Of a stretch of 64,000 nucleotides of DNA, positions 1 through 7,822 are shown one piece after another. Origin of the DNA: an uncultured Clostridia bacterium (GTDB lineage Bacteria > Bacillota > Clostridia > Oscillospirales > Ruminococcaceae); NCBI GenBank assembly GCA_937906945.1, contig CALCUE010000022.1, positions 1-64,000 on the forward strand, in the 5' to 3' direction. The notes under the pieces were generated by a model. That model saw nothing but the letters and a program-made list of their open reading frames with translations, was not told the origin of the DNA and did not search any database. The first letter of the stretch is position 1. Every line of letters begins with the position of its first letter. Position numbers and translations under genes: made by a program.

Positions 1-325
<325 letters not shown>

Positions 326-400
326 TTTTGCACAGTTCTTCTCTTTTCGATTTTATTCTTTCCATTCGCGTCTTTTTCAGTTTTCAGGGTTTTACCTGAT

Positions 401-518
401 AGTCGGTGTTGATTACGATGAGGACCCACCTGTTCCCATTCCGAACACAGTAGTTAAGCTCATTCGTGCCAACGATACTTGGAGGGCAGCCTCCCGGGAA
501 AATAGGTCGATGCCGGCA
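401..518 (+). rRNA. 5S rRNA
   Basis: Contains the conserved core CCCATTCCGAACACAG and the late CGATGCCGGCA end. The terminal stem pairs GTCGGTGT (402-409) with ATGCCGGC (510-517), with G-T wobbles. It sits about 75 bases after the 23S end, the usual 23S-5S order. The ends are set from the terminal stem and may be off by one or two bases. Confidence 0.93.
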
Positions 519-520
519 CA

Positions 521-549
521 GCGCAGTTATACATAACTGCGCTGCTTTT
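521..549 (+). terminator. Hairpin after 5S rRNA
   Basis: GCGCAGTTAT (521-530) pairs with ATAACTGCGC (533-542) and is followed by TGCTTTT. It looks like the rRNA operon terminator, although the U-run is short and tRNA genes follow within 5 bases, so read-through into the tRNAs is likely. Confidence 0.7.
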
Positions 550-553
550 CTAT

Positions 554-629
554 TCCTCCTTAGCTCAGTTGGCAGAGCATGCGGCTGTTAACCGCAGGGT
601 CGTTGGTTCGAGCCCGACAGGGGGAGCCA
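554..629 (+). tRNA. tRNA-Asn (GTT)
   Basis: 76-nt cloverleaf with encoded CCA. Acceptor arms TCCTCCT / AGGGGGA, anticodon stem TGCGG/CCGCA around loop CTGTTAA, anticodon GTT. First of three tRNAs trailing the rRNA operon. Confidence 0.95.
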
Positions 630-674
630 GTTGATAGGGGCGTTCTTTCCATGAGGACGCCCCATCTCTCAAAT

Positions 675-751
675 GGGCCTTTAGCTCAATTGGTTAGAGC
701 AACCGGCTCATAACCGGTTGGCTTGGGGTTCGAGTCCCTAAAGGCCCACCA
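675..751 (+). tRNA. tRNA with CAT anticodon, probably Ile2
   Basis: 77-nt cloverleaf with encoded CCA; acceptor GGGCCTT / AAGGCCC, anticodon loop CTCATAA. The CTCATAA loop and the GGNCCTTTAGCTCA opening resemble the lysidine-modified tRNA-Ile2 of Bacillus more than elongator or initiator Met, but CAT alone cannot decide and it may be called tRNA-Met. Confidence 0.9.
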
Positions 752-771
752 GGTTCTTTAGAATTTCATAT

Positions 772-845
772 AGGGGCATAGTGTAATGGTAACATCCCGG
801 TCTCCAAAACCGTTGTTGAGGGTTCGAGTCCTTCTGCCCCTGCCA
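772..845 (+). tRNA. tRNA-Trp (CCA)
   Basis: 74-nt cloverleaf with encoded CCA; acceptor AGGGGCA / TGCCCCT, anticodon loop CTCCAAA. The first anticodon-stem pair (C27-T43) is a mismatch; the other stems pair well, with G-T wobbles in the D and T stems. Last gene of the rRNA-tRNA cluster. Confidence 0.93.
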
Positions 846-854
846 GAATAAATT

Positions 855-896
855 ACCGGTTCTGTTTTTTGAACAGAACCGGTGATTTTTTATTTG
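855..896 (+). terminator. Intrinsic terminator of the rRNA-tRNA cluster
   Basis: ACCGGTTCTGT (855-865) pairs perfectly with ACAGAACCGGT (873-883), followed by GATTTTTTATTT. A clear rho-independent terminator ending the stable-RNA operon. Confidence 0.9.
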
Positions 897-1110
897 ATAA
901 ATCCGTTAAGTCACCGACGAGCACGGCGTATTCCTCGTTGAGCACCGGAAAATCTTTTTTTGAGCACCACGATTTTTCGCTTTTTCGGAGGCGAAAAGTG
1001 GTATAATCAAAGAAAAAACACCTAAAACGAAAAAAGACAAAAGGGAGCACGGAACGTCGGGAAAAGGCGTGCTTTGTCTGATAGAATAGAGGCAGAGAGA
1101 AGGTGAAACC

Positions 1111-1971
1111 ATGAGTTGGTCGGATGACATCGCGCAGGCGATCCGATATATCGAGGATCACCTCACCGACGAGGTGACGGTGGAGGAGATCGCCCGGAAT
1201 GTGCATCTTTCCCCGTTTTATTTCCAAAGGGGATTTTCCCTTCTTTGCGGGATCACCGTATCGGAATATCTGCGGAACCGGCGGCTTTCCCTCGCCGGAA
1301 GGGATCTTCGGATGAACGGGGAGAAGGTGCTGGACGTTGCCCTTCGGTACGGCTACGATTCGCCGGACAGCTTCGCGAAAGCGTTCACCCGCTTCCACGG
1401 CATTTCCCCTTCCCAGGCGAAAAACGGCGAAGGGAAACTAAAAAACTATCTTCCTCTCCGGATCCATCTATCGATGAAAGGCGGTTTTGAAATGGAATGT
1501 AAAATCGTAAAAAAACCCTCGTTCACGGTCATCGGCTGTTCCCGTGTTTTTAAAAACGAGGAAGGGTACGAACAATGCCCCAAATTCTGGGACGAACTTT
1601 TGGAACAGGGTGACGACCGGGCCATCGGCGGCACCTATGGGCTCTGTTTTGACAGCCCGACGGGAGAGGAGTTCCGCTATATGATCGCCGATGACTACGT
1701 TCCTTCTCGGAAACTGTCGGGCGAATGGGAGACGGAAGTCATTCCGGAAAGTACCTGGGCGGTTTTTCCCAGTCGGGGACCGCTGCCGCAGGCATTACAG
1801 GAGGTCAACACGAGGATTTTTTCCGAATGGCTGCCTCAGAACACCGACTATGAGATCAATGGCCGGTGCAGCGTGGAATATTATACGGATCCGGCGGATT
1901 TTCCGAAGGGAAACGGGGACGAAAACTATTACTGTGAGATCTGGATGCCGGTAAAAGCCAAAGAAAAATAA
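1111..1971 (+). CDS. AraC-family regulator with GyrI-like ligand-binding domain
   Basis: 286 residues. Residues 1-110 form two AraC/XylS helix-turn-helix motifs at the N terminus (VEEIARNVHLSPFYFQR, then VLDVALRYGYDSPDSFAKAF). Residues about 125-286 look like a GyrI/Rob-type effector-binding domain (KPSFTVIGCSR start; WAVFPSRGPLP strand), as in regulators that bind small amphipathic drugs. This HTH-first order matches Rob-like proteins. The start has a good ribosome site (AGAAGGTG, 1099-1106); a TATAAT lies at 1002-1007 without a clear -35. It stands alone between two terminators, so its target genes are probably elsewhere or itself. The effector is unknown. Confidence 0.88.
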   Translation: MSWSDDIAQAIRYIEDHLTDEVTVEEIARNVHLSPFYFQRGFSLLCGITVSEYLRNRRLSLAGRDLRMNGEKVLDVALRYGYDSPDSFAKAFTRFHGISPSQAKNGEGKLKNYLPLRIHLSMKGGFEMECKIVKKPSFTVIGCSRVFKNEEGYEQCPKFWDELLEQGDDRAIGGTYGLCFDSPTGEEFRYMIADDYVPSRKLSGEWETEVIPESTWAVFPSRGPLPQALQEVNTRIFSEWLPQNTDYEINGRCSVEYYTDPADFPKGNGDENYYCEIWMPVKAKEK

Positions 1972-2026
1972 AAGAAGCGCCGCAAAAGCGGCGCTGCCCC
2001 ATAAGGAAGCATTTTCGCAAAGCAAA

Positions 2027-2071
2027 ACCCGCCAAAAGGGAATTCGGTTTCTCTTCGGCGGGTATTTTTTT
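2027..2071 (+). terminator. Terminator after AraC-type gene
   Basis: ACCCGCC (2027-2033) pairs with GGCGGGT (2057-2063), followed by a run of eight T. A second GC-rich hairpin (AGCGCCGC / GCGGCGCT) lies just upstream at 1976-1995. Confidence 0.8.
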
Positions 2072-2092
2072 GTCCGGCAAACGGACATTTGT

Positions 2093-2608
2093 TCAATTCT
2101 TATGTAGACCGTAATGCATTCTGGAATCAAAGATTAAATCAATAAACGATGGATAATATGGAATAAAGACATTATCGGCAATCATCTGCTTTATTTCGTC
2201 CTTTGTTGCCCACATCACATTTTGAACTTCTTCAGACTGGAGAACCATTTCACCTAATTCAACATCCTTTTCAACAAGAAAAATATCGTCGAAGCCGCAA
2301 TCAAAATTTACGGTCAGATTTGGACGGATACCTGTCAAATCAACGCAAATTCCAAGTTCTTCGTTCAACTCCCGTGATGCCGCGGTTTGCGCATCTTCAC
2401 CGGCGACGGCGCTGCCGCCAACGGTGATATCCCAAAGATTTGGCCAGCCCTGCTTATCTTTTTGCCGTTGCTGAATCAGCATTCTGCCAGCCGAATCAAA
2501 TATACAGATATGAATGACCAGGTGAAATGTACCTTTTTCAAAGGCCGCGCCGCGAACCATTTTGCCGATTTTTTCTCTGTTTGCATTATATGTGTCCCAT
2601 AGTTCCAT
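2093..2608 (-). CDS. NUDIX hydrolase
   Basis: 171 residues. The NUDIX box is complete: GGSAVAGED, then SRELNEELGI, fitting GX5EX7REUXEEXGU at about residues 64-86. An N-terminal segment before the box matches the IDI/YfcD-like NUDIX group, which hydrolyses nucleoside diphosphate derivatives or isomerises isoprenoids; substrate unknown. I chose the ATG at 2608 because GGAGGTG sits 5 bases upstream; an upstream in-frame ATG (2680) would add 24 residues but has no ribosome site. The codon use is visibly AT-richer than its neighbours, which hints at transfer. Confidence 0.88.
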   Translation of the reverse strand: MELWDTYNANREKIGKMVRGAAFEKGTFHLVIHICIFDSAGRMLIQQRQKDKQGWPNLWDITVGGSAVAGEDAQTAASRELNEELGICVDLTGIRPNLTVNFDCGFDDIFLVEKDVELGEMVLQSEEVQNVMWATKDEIKQMIADNVFIPYYPSFIDLIFDSRMHYGLHKN

Positions 2609-2741
2609 ACTAATCACCTCCGCAAATTTCGATTTGTCCGCAGCTTGAACGAGCATCGGATTTCGCCGTACAAAATCCATATCCCGAAAAAACTTCCTTT
2701 CCGGGCTGTTGCTAAAGCGGCGCTTCTTTTATTATCCTCGA

Positions 2742-3377
2742 TTATGGCGCTTTTTGTTCCCGGCGCAATTTGTAGGCGTCGAAGCGGGATTCATAGGCCG
2801 CGAGCATCAGAACGAAAGCCGCGAGACCGACATGCCAGGTGATGGCCTCAAAAACGGATGGGAAATCGCCGGTCACTACGACGCATTGGAAAACAGCCGA
2901 AAGAAGACTCAACGTCGCGATGACAAGGACGAGAAGCTGGTTCAAAAAGACGTTGACCGGACGGCTGTGGTGGTCGCTGTTGATGATAAAGTGGTTGACG
3001 AAAAGGGCGGCGAACAGCACCACGGTCACAAGGCTCATCATGAGATAACCGTGCCCGTAAAAATTGTCATAGCGGGTGAAGACCTCGCGATTAAAAAGGA
3101 TGTTGTCAACGGCATAGTTGACTTCGTCATAGAGGTACCACATAAGGATCGCCCCAAGCAGTCCTTTTTGCACGTTTTTGTTGTGCCGACGGTAGGCAGC
3201 ATAGAGGAAAAGGATGCAAAGAACGAAAACGGTGTCGAGCAGAAGCAGGGAATAGAGCCCGCAAAGATATTTGCCGACGAGATTGAGGGTATAGAGCGCC
3301 ACCGTTGCCGTCACCGTTCCGGCAAGAAAGCGTTCCCGGGCAAAGACGGCGGAAAACCGATTGATGATCTTCCGCAT
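2742..3377 (-). CDS. Unknown integral membrane protein
   Basis: 211 residues, about six hydrophobic segments (for example TVTATVALYTLNLVG, LLLLDTVFVLCILFLY, LMMSLVTVVLFAALF, LLVLVIATLSLLSAV). No family recognised. The start at 3377 is fixed by GGAGGTATTTTT directly upstream. It lies 46 bases downstream of the DUF554 gene on the same strand and is probably co-transcribed with it. The C-terminal tail is short and basic (KLRREQK), as expected for a cytoplasmic end. Confidence 0.75.
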   Translation of the reverse strand: MRKIINRFSAVFARERFLAGTVTATVALYTLNLVGKYLCGLYSLLLLDTVFVLCILFLYAAYRRHNKNVQKGLLGAILMWYLYDEVNYAVDNILFNREVFTRYDNFYGHGYLMMSLVTVVLFAALFVNHFIINSDHHSRPVNVFLNQLLVLVIATLSLLSAVFQCVVVTGDFPSVFEAITWHVGLAAFVLMLAAYESRFDAYKLRREQKAP

Positions 3378-3423
3378 AAAAATACCTCCAATTAAGATAG
3401 GATAGAAAAGGATTTTGGTTGGA

Positions 3424-4155
3424 TCAGTCAAAAAACGGGATATAGGCGGCCAAAACCGCGAAGACGATGGAGGGCAGAAGGTTCGCCACCTTGATCCGGA
3501 AAGCGCCGTCCGCCATGAGGTTGACACCGATGCAGAGGATGAGCACCGAACCGACGAGGGAGAGATTCGCCATGGCGAGATCGCTCAGGATCGGCGCGAT
3601 GAGCGCCGCCAGAAGGGTGATCGAACCCTGGAAGATCGCCACCGGCACCGCCGAAAAAAGACAGCCCTTGCCTTTGGAGGCCGCCATCACCATCACGATG
3701 ATGAAGTCGAGGATCGCTTTGGTGAACAGGATCGACGGGTCGTGCTCAATGCCGTCCATCACCGAACCCATCACCGCCATGGCGCCGATGCAGACCGTCA
3801 GCGACGCGCTGACAAAGCCGTCCACGAAGGCGGCGTCCTTGGCGTTGCCGGTCTTTTTCTTGAGATATTCCCCGAAGCGGGTCATGTTGCCGTCCACGTC
3901 GATCACTTCGCCCAAAATGCCGCCCAGTACCAGCGAAAAAATGAGCATATAGGTGCCCCGGGTCGTGATCGCGCCGTCCGAAAGGACAAGCATTTTGGAA
4001 AGAAGACCCGAGAGAGCCAGTGCGATCACCGAAAGGGACAGCGCCACGTTGAGGATCTTCTGCATATTTTCTTTGATGAGGCCTTTGGCGAAAAGGCCGA
4101 GGATGCCTCCGGCCACAATGGCGGCGGCGTTGACCAGTGTTCCCAGTCCCGGCAT
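3424..4155 (-). CDS. DUF554 (YqgA/YdfK-like) membrane protein
   Basis: 243 residues, about six to seven membrane segments. The N terminus GLGTLVNAAAIVAGGILGL and the later VCIGAMAVMGSVMDG and ILCIGVNLMADG stretches are typical of the DUF554 family, whose role is not established (a transporter-like function is often supposed). Ribosome site AAGGAGGG precedes the ATG. First gene of a short leftward operon with the membrane protein at 2742-3377, driven by the promoter at 4182-4209. Confidence 0.85.
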   Translation of the reverse strand: MPGLGTLVNAAAIVAGGILGLFAKGLIKENMQKILNVALSLSVIALALSGLLSKMLVLSDGAITTRGTYMLIFSLVLGGILGEVIDVDGNMTRFGEYLKKKTGNAKDAAFVDGFVSASLTVCIGAMAVMGSVMDGIEHDPSILFTKAILDFIIVMVMAASKGKGCLFSAVPVAIFQGSITLLAALIAPILSDLAMANLSLVGSVLILCIGVNLMADGAFRIKVANLLPSIVFAVLAAYIPFFD

Positions 4156-4181
4156 GGCGATCCCTCCTTTTTTATGTTCCT

Positions 4182-4209
4182 ATCATAGCACAAAACCGCC
4201 GTTTTTCAA
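4182..4209 (-). promoter_or_regulatory. Promoter of the DUF554 operon
   Basis: On the minus strand TTGAAA (-35), 16-base spacer, TATGAT (-10). It lies back to back with the rightward promoter at 4230-4258, only 20 bases away. Confidence 0.6.
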
Positions 4210-4229
4210 GGGCAAAGAGGCGCGCTCTC

Positions 4230-4258
4230 TTGTCAATCGGCAAAAAAACCGCTATAAT
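4230..4258 (+). promoter_or_regulatory. Sigma-A promoter of zinc ribbon-ridA operon
   Basis: TTGTCA, 17-base spacer, TATAAT; start of transcription about 4265, giving a leader of roughly 27 bases before the TTG start codon at 4292. Confidence 0.8.
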
Positions 4259-4291
4259 GAAGCAAAGACCGGAGAAAAGGAGGGGTTCCCG

Positions 4292-4495
4292 TTGATTTTT
4301 ACCACGCGCGACGAAGAACTGCGGTTTTTGAAGCGGCTTTGGAGCGGCGAAGCGACCCTTTGCCCGAAATGCGGCGACGGGACGCTTCAGCGCCTTCACA
4401 AAAAGGCCAAGAAAAGCGACAACGATTGGGTCTGTCCGGTCTGCGGCGAAATATATCGAACCATCCGGCTTTTTATGGATCTGCCGGACAAATAA
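4292..4495 (+). CDS. Small zinc-ribbon protein (TTG start)
   Basis: 67 residues when started at TTG 4292, which lies 6 bases after a strong AAGGAGGGG site. Two CPxC knuckles (CPKC at about 23-26, CPVC at about 46-49) form one four-cysteine zinc ribbon. The length and lack of other domains leave the role open: a rubredoxin-like or RNA/protein-binding small protein is possible. It leads an operon with ridA (13-base gap) and the unknown gene at 4927. Confidence 0.75.
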   Translation: MIFTTRDEELRFLKRLWSGEATLCPKCGDGTLQRLHKKAKKSDNDWVCPVCGEIYRTIRLFMDLPDK

Positions 4496-4508
4496 GGAGG
4501 GGTTTTAT

Positions 4509-4895
4509 ATGGAAGAAAAGAAGATCATTCATACGGAAAAGGCACCGGCCGCCATCGGCCCTTACAGCCAGGCCGTCGCCATCGGCGGATTTCTGTTCAC
4601 GTCCGGCCAGATCGCCCTCGATCCCGAGACCGGCGTTCTGGTGGACGGGGATATTAAGGCGCAGACCGAACGGGTGCTCAAAAACCTTTCGGCGGTGTTG
4701 GAGGAAGCGGGCTGTACGGCAAAAAACGTTGTCAAAACGACGGTCTTCCTTTCGGATATGAACGATTTTGCCGCCATGAACGAGGTCTATAAAACGTTTT
4801 TCAAGGAAAACCCGCCGGCACGGTCCGCCGTTGAGGTGGCGAAGCTGCCCAAAAACGCCAAAGTGGAGATCGAAGCGGTGGCGAAGCTCGGCTGA
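4509..4895 (+). CDS. ridA: RidA family enamine/imine deaminase
   Basis: 128 residues, the full usual length. Signature features: AIGPYSQAV near the N terminus, FTSGQIALDPETG, and PARSAVEVAKLP carrying the conserved arginine that binds the carboxylate of the substrate. RidA hydrolyses reactive 2-aminoacrylate and similar imines released by PLP enzymes, protecting them from inactivation; it acts as a cytoplasmic trimer. Ribosome site AAGGAGGGG at 4495-4503. Second gene of its operon. Confidence 0.95.
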   Translation: MEEKKIIHTEKAPAAIGPYSQAVAIGGFLFTSGQIALDPETGVLVDGDIKAQTERVLKNLSAVLEEAGCTAKNVVKTTVFLSDMNDFAAMNEVYKTFFKENPPARSAVEVAKLPKNAKVEIEAVAKLG

Positions 4896-4926
4896 GCACG
4901 GTTTTTTAAGAAAGAGGGAGAAGGCT

Positions 4927-5490
4927 TTGGTTTATCACGCTTCACCGGTGGCGGGGCTTACGGTTTTGGAACCGAAAAGCACCGGAAACGGTGCTCCCGT
5001 AGTCTGGTTTTCGGAAAAGCGGGAGAACGTTCTCGTCTATCTTTCCAACGCCGTCGAAAAGTTCTGCCGGGAAAGTGGCTTCGAGCACGAGGGAGCTTAT
5101 GAAAAATGGGGCCCCTACGGGTTTGAGCACAATGGACGCCTGCGACTGGAGGAATATTATCCCGACGCTCTTCGGGAGACCTATCAGGGCGTTTCCGGGT
5201 GGATCTACACGGTGGAAGCGGTGAAAAAAAGCGGCTTTTCGACAGGAATTCCTTTTACGATGACATCGGAAAAACCGGTGCCGGTCACCGGTGCGGAATT
5301 CGTTCCCGACGCCTATGAGGCGATTTTGGAAGCCGAGCGGGAAGGCAAGATCGTTTTGAAACGCTATGACGACTTTTCCCGGGAAGAGAGGAAAAAGGTT
5401 TTCGCCATGCTGCGCCGGGAATATGAACAAAGCGATGGAAAGCCGGAGTACCGCTATTTTTTGGAACAAAAATGCGGAATTTGTCTATAG
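4927..5490 (+). CDS. Unknown cytoplasmic protein with YHASP start
   Basis: 187 residues from TTG 4927, preceded by GAGGGAGAAGG. The opening VYHASPVAGLTVLEPKST and the following PVVWFSEKRENVLVYL resemble a widespread but uncharacterised Firmicutes protein class whose YHxS...L.P start recalls small ADP-ribosyltransferase-like folds; I cannot prove that link. No membrane segment or signal. Last gene of the zinc ribbon-ridA operon (31 bases after ridA). No ATG is available nearby, so the TTG start is an inference from the ribosome site. Confidence 0.65.
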   Translation: MVYHASPVAGLTVLEPKSTGNGAPVVWFSEKRENVLVYLSNAVEKFCRESGFEHEGAYEKWGPYGFEHNGRLRLEEYYPDALRETYQGVSGWIYTVEAVKKSGFSTGIPFTMTSEKPVPVTGAEFVPDAYEAILEAEREGKIVLKRYDDFSREERKKVFAMLRREYEQSDGKPEYRYFLEQKCGICL

Positions 5491-5493
5491 AAA

Positions 5494-5632
5494 AGCCCCC
5501 TTTGACAAGGGGGCCAAGAACGCTTCCAGTTTCCCAAAATCAAGTTTACATAGCCCCTCATCCGTCTGCTTCGCAGACACCTTCCCCCGAGGGGGAAGGC
5601 CTTAAAGATTGCCACAGTGAGCGCCTTGCGCC
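5494..5632 (+). repeat. Dispersed repeat module B, copy 1
   Basis: Starts with AGCCCCCTTTGACAAGGGGG (a short palindrome), continues through CCCCTCATCCGTCTGC and ends in a second palindrome CTTCCCCCGAGGGGGAAG plus a TTGCCACAGTGAGCG tail. The same arrangement recurs at 5810-5969 and 10681-10832. It begins 4 bases after the stop of the upstream gene. Confidence 0.85.
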
Positions 5633-5727
5633 CCTTGTTAAAGGAAGCGCGAAGCGCTCGGCGCGGTAGTGAATGACCGTCCGGTGGACGGTCAGAGCCG
5701 CGCCGTGACCGAGCCCGCAGGCGAGAC

Positions 5728-5793
5728 GAGGGCCACGAAGTGGCGAGGGGATTCCTTTACAGAAATCGAACCGTAGAAAAGAATCCCCCAGTC
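5728..5793 (+). repeat. Dispersed repeat module A, copy 1
   Basis: 66-base block, GAGGGCCACGAAGTGG to CCCCCAGTC, that matches 10603-10668 at 65 of 66 positions by eye. Between modules B and A lies a GC-rich stretch (5633-5727) with palindromes such as GACCGTCC/GGACGGTC. No ORF with a ribosome site is present in 5491-6124. Confidence 0.85.
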
Positions 5794-5809
5794 CTCGTTT
5801 CACTCGGAC

Positions 5810-5969
5810 AGCCCCCTTTGACAAGGGGGCTAAGAACGCTCCCGATTTCCCGAAATCAAACTTGTAAAGCCCCTCATCCGTCTTTTTGCCTTCGGCAAAA
5901 ATCCACCTTCCCCCAGGGGGAAGGCTTTTAAGATTGCTACGTCGCGCCTGCGGCGCTTCTCGCAATGAC
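5810..5969 (+). repeat. Dispersed repeat module B, copy 2
   Basis: Same plan as copy 1: GCCCCCTTTGACAAGGGGGC, CCCCTCATCCGTC, a small variable hairpin (TTTTGCCttcGGCAAAA), CTTCCCCCAGGGGGAAG, and the tail GATTGCTACGTCGCGCC to CGCAATGAC. A further partial palindrome end (CCGGGGGAAGGCTTTCAAA) follows at 6003-6021. Confidence 0.85.
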
Positions 5970-6061
5970 ATGGAATATGGGACGCGCTCGGATTATAGCC
6001 CTCCGGGGGAAGGCTTTCAAATTTCCAAAGTTTTCTTCACCATGTCAAAGATAGGTTTTTC

Positions 6062-6090
6062 TTGCAACTTGCGCCGGCTTCTGCTACAAT
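6062..6090 (+). promoter_or_regulatory. Promoter of Tim44-like gene
   Basis: TTGCAA, 17-base spacer, TACAAT. It lies directly downstream of the repeat cluster and about 28 bases before the GTG start. Confidence 0.75.
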
Positions 6091-6124
6091 AAAAACAGAA
6101 ACTTTGAATAAAGGTGGTGTTCCC

Positions 6125-7147
6125 GTGAAAAAAATTGGGGCGCTCTTGGTGGCGCTTTTGCTGATTTTCTCTCTTTCCGTCGTTTCCATCGCCGATTTCG
6201 GCGATTTTGCCGGCGACTCCGACTGGAGCTCCGATTGGGGCTCGGACTGGGGTTCCGATTGGGACTCCGGTGACAACTGGAGCTGGGGTTCCGACGATGA
6301 CGACTGGAACTGGGGTTCCGACGATGACGATTGGAACTGGGGTTCCGACGATGACGATTGGGGCTCCTCTTCCGGAAGCTCCTTCTCCGTTCTGCCGTTC
6401 TTCTTCGGCGGCGGTTCCGGCGGAAGTACCTCCGGCGGCGGTCTTTCGCTCTCGGATATCCTTCTCATTCTCGCCGTGATCGCCGTGGTCTGCTTCTTGG
6501 CGAACCGCAAAGGAGCGAAAAATCCTTCGACCTCCGTCCATATCCCGACCCAGAACCGGCCGCAGCCGATGGTCAACGATCTTGCCGACCTCAAGGCGAG
6601 AGACCCCGGCTTCAGCGAGGAAAAATTCCTCTCCGACGCCTCCAACCTTTATATCCAGATGCAGAACGCCTGGACAGCCCGGAACCTGACCGCCCTTCGT
6701 CCCCGTCTTTCGGCGGCGCTTTACGCCCAGTCCGAACGGCAGCTCGAAGCCTATAAACAGCGGCACCAGACCAACCACGTCGAGCGGGTCAACGTCATCG
6801 ACAAACGGATCGTCGGCTGCACCAAGGACAGCCAGAACGACATCATTACGGTGCGCCTCACGAGCCGCATCGTCGATTACGTCACCGACGATTATTCCGG
6901 CGAAGTGATCCGGGGCGATCAGAATAAGGAGCTCTTCATGACCTATCAGTGGACCTTCCTTCGCTCCCTCGGCATGAAGACCGAGACCGTTTCCGGCACC
7001 GACGACACCCATTGCCCGAACTGCGGCGCTCCCATCAACCTCAACCAGTCCACCGTCTGTGAGTACTGCGGTTCCGTCCTTGAAAGCGCGAAATTCGACT
7101 GGGTCGTCTCCGAGATCCGTGGCGTCAGCCAGAAATCCGCCAACTGA
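6125..7147 (+). CDS. Tim44-like domain surface protein with Asp-Trp repeats and zinc ribbon
   Basis: 340 residues from GTG 6125 (AAGGTGGTG site 6 bases upstream). Order: signal peptide or anchor (about 1-24, LLVALLLIFSLSVVSIA); low-complexity Trp/Asp/Ser region (about 30-85) with three exact-frame WGSDDDDWN units; Gly/Ser linker; membrane segment (about 115-135, ILLILAVIAVVCFLA); Tim44-like domain (about 160-290, FSEEKFLSDASNLYIQMQNAW); C-terminal four-Cys zinc ribbon (CPNCG...CEYCG). Proteins of this plan occur in Clostridia as presumed membrane scaffolds; function unknown. The acidic region would face outside if residues 1-24 are a cleaved signal. Confidence 0.8.
   Translation: MKKIGALLVALLLIFSLSVVSIADFGDFAGDSDWSSDWGSDWGSDWDSGDNWSWGSDDDDWNWGSDDDDWNWGSDDDDWGSSSGSSFSVLPFFFGGGSGGSTSGGGLSLSDILLILAVIAVVCFLANRKGAKNPSTSVHIPTQNRPQPMVNDLADLKARDPGFSEEKFLSDASNLYIQMQNAWTARNLTALRPRLSAALYAQSERQLEAYKQRHQTNHVERVNVIDKRIVGCTKDSQNDIITVRLTSRIVDYVTDDYSGEVIRGDQNKELFMTYQWTFLRSLGMKTETVSGTDDTHCPNCGAPINLNQSTVCEYCGSVLESAKFDWVVSEIRGVSQKSAN
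6284..6364 (+). repeat. Three tandem 27-bp coding repeats
   Basis: Three adjacent 27-base units encoding W-G-S-D-D-D-D-W-N (last unit ends W-G). They differ only at single silent positions, which suggests recent slippage or unequal exchange. Confidence 0.9.
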
Positions 7148-7161
7148 GAGAAACGGTAGCT

Positions 7162-7788
7162 ATGAAAAAAGTACTTTGTTTTGACGTCGGTTATACGCTC
7201 GTCAACGAGGATATCGCCTGGCGTCAGCGCTGTGAGGAACAGGCAAAAACTGAGGAGGCAAGGCGGCTCGGTCTTTCCGCTGAGGATATTTTTCACGAGA
7301 TCGAAAAAGCCTCCGCCGCGAAACTCCCCCAATACCGTGCCGTCGCCGAAAAATTTCAGTTTCAGGAAGTGGTCCCCTACCGTCCGGAGACGGAATTCCT
7401 TTATGACGGCGTTTTGGAAACGCTTCAGACCCTTTCCGAAAAGTATTCCCTTGTCGTCATCGCCAACCAGTCGGTGCGGCTTTTTGACCGGCTTCACGCT
7501 TTCGGAATTTTTCCCCTTTTTACCGAAATCGTCGCTTCGGCGGCGGTAGGACTGCAAAAACCGGATCCCCGGATCTTCGAGTACGCTTTGGACCTTGTAC
7601 GCTGCGAACCGGCGGACGCCGTGATGATCGGCGACCGGCTCGATAACGACATCGAACCGGCCAAGGCCCTCGGCATGGAAACGGTGTGGATCCGGCAGGG
7701 TTTTGGCCGCTGTCAGACCCCGTCCACCGAAGCCGACACCCCCGACCACACGATTGATTGCATTACGGAGCTTCTGAACTTTTATTGA
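7162..7788 (+). CDS. HAD-superfamily hydrolase
   Basis: 208 residues. Motif I is FDVGYTL (nucleophile Asp8; the second Asp of DxD is Gly, as in many HAD-IA members), motif II IANQS, motif III lysine in LQKPDPRIFE, motif IV MIGDRLDNDIEPA. A helical cap of the C1 type sits between motifs I and II. Likely a cytoplasmic phosphatase on a small metabolite; substrate unknown. It starts 14 bases after the Tim44-like gene and may be co-transcribed; its ribosome site is weak. It ends at a bidirectional terminator. Confidence 0.88.
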   Translation: MKKVLCFDVGYTLVNEDIAWRQRCEEQAKTEEARRLGLSAEDIFHEIEKASAAKLPQYRAVAEKFQFQEVVPYRPETEFLYDGVLETLQTLSEKYSLVVIANQSVRLFDRLHAFGIFPLFTEIVASAAVGLQKPDPRIFEYALDLVRCEPADAVMIGDRLDNDIEPAKALGMETVWIRQGFGRCQTPSTEADTPDHTIDCITELLNFY

Positions 7789-7791
7789 ACA

Positions 7792-7822
7792 TAAAAAAAC
7801 CGCCTTTCGGCGGTTTTTTTAT
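7792..7822. terminator. Bidirectional terminator
   Basis: AAAAAACCGCC pairs with GGCGGTTTTTT around loop TTTC; A-run on one side and T-run on the other serve the convergent HAD and DUF3810 genes. Confidence 0.9.
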
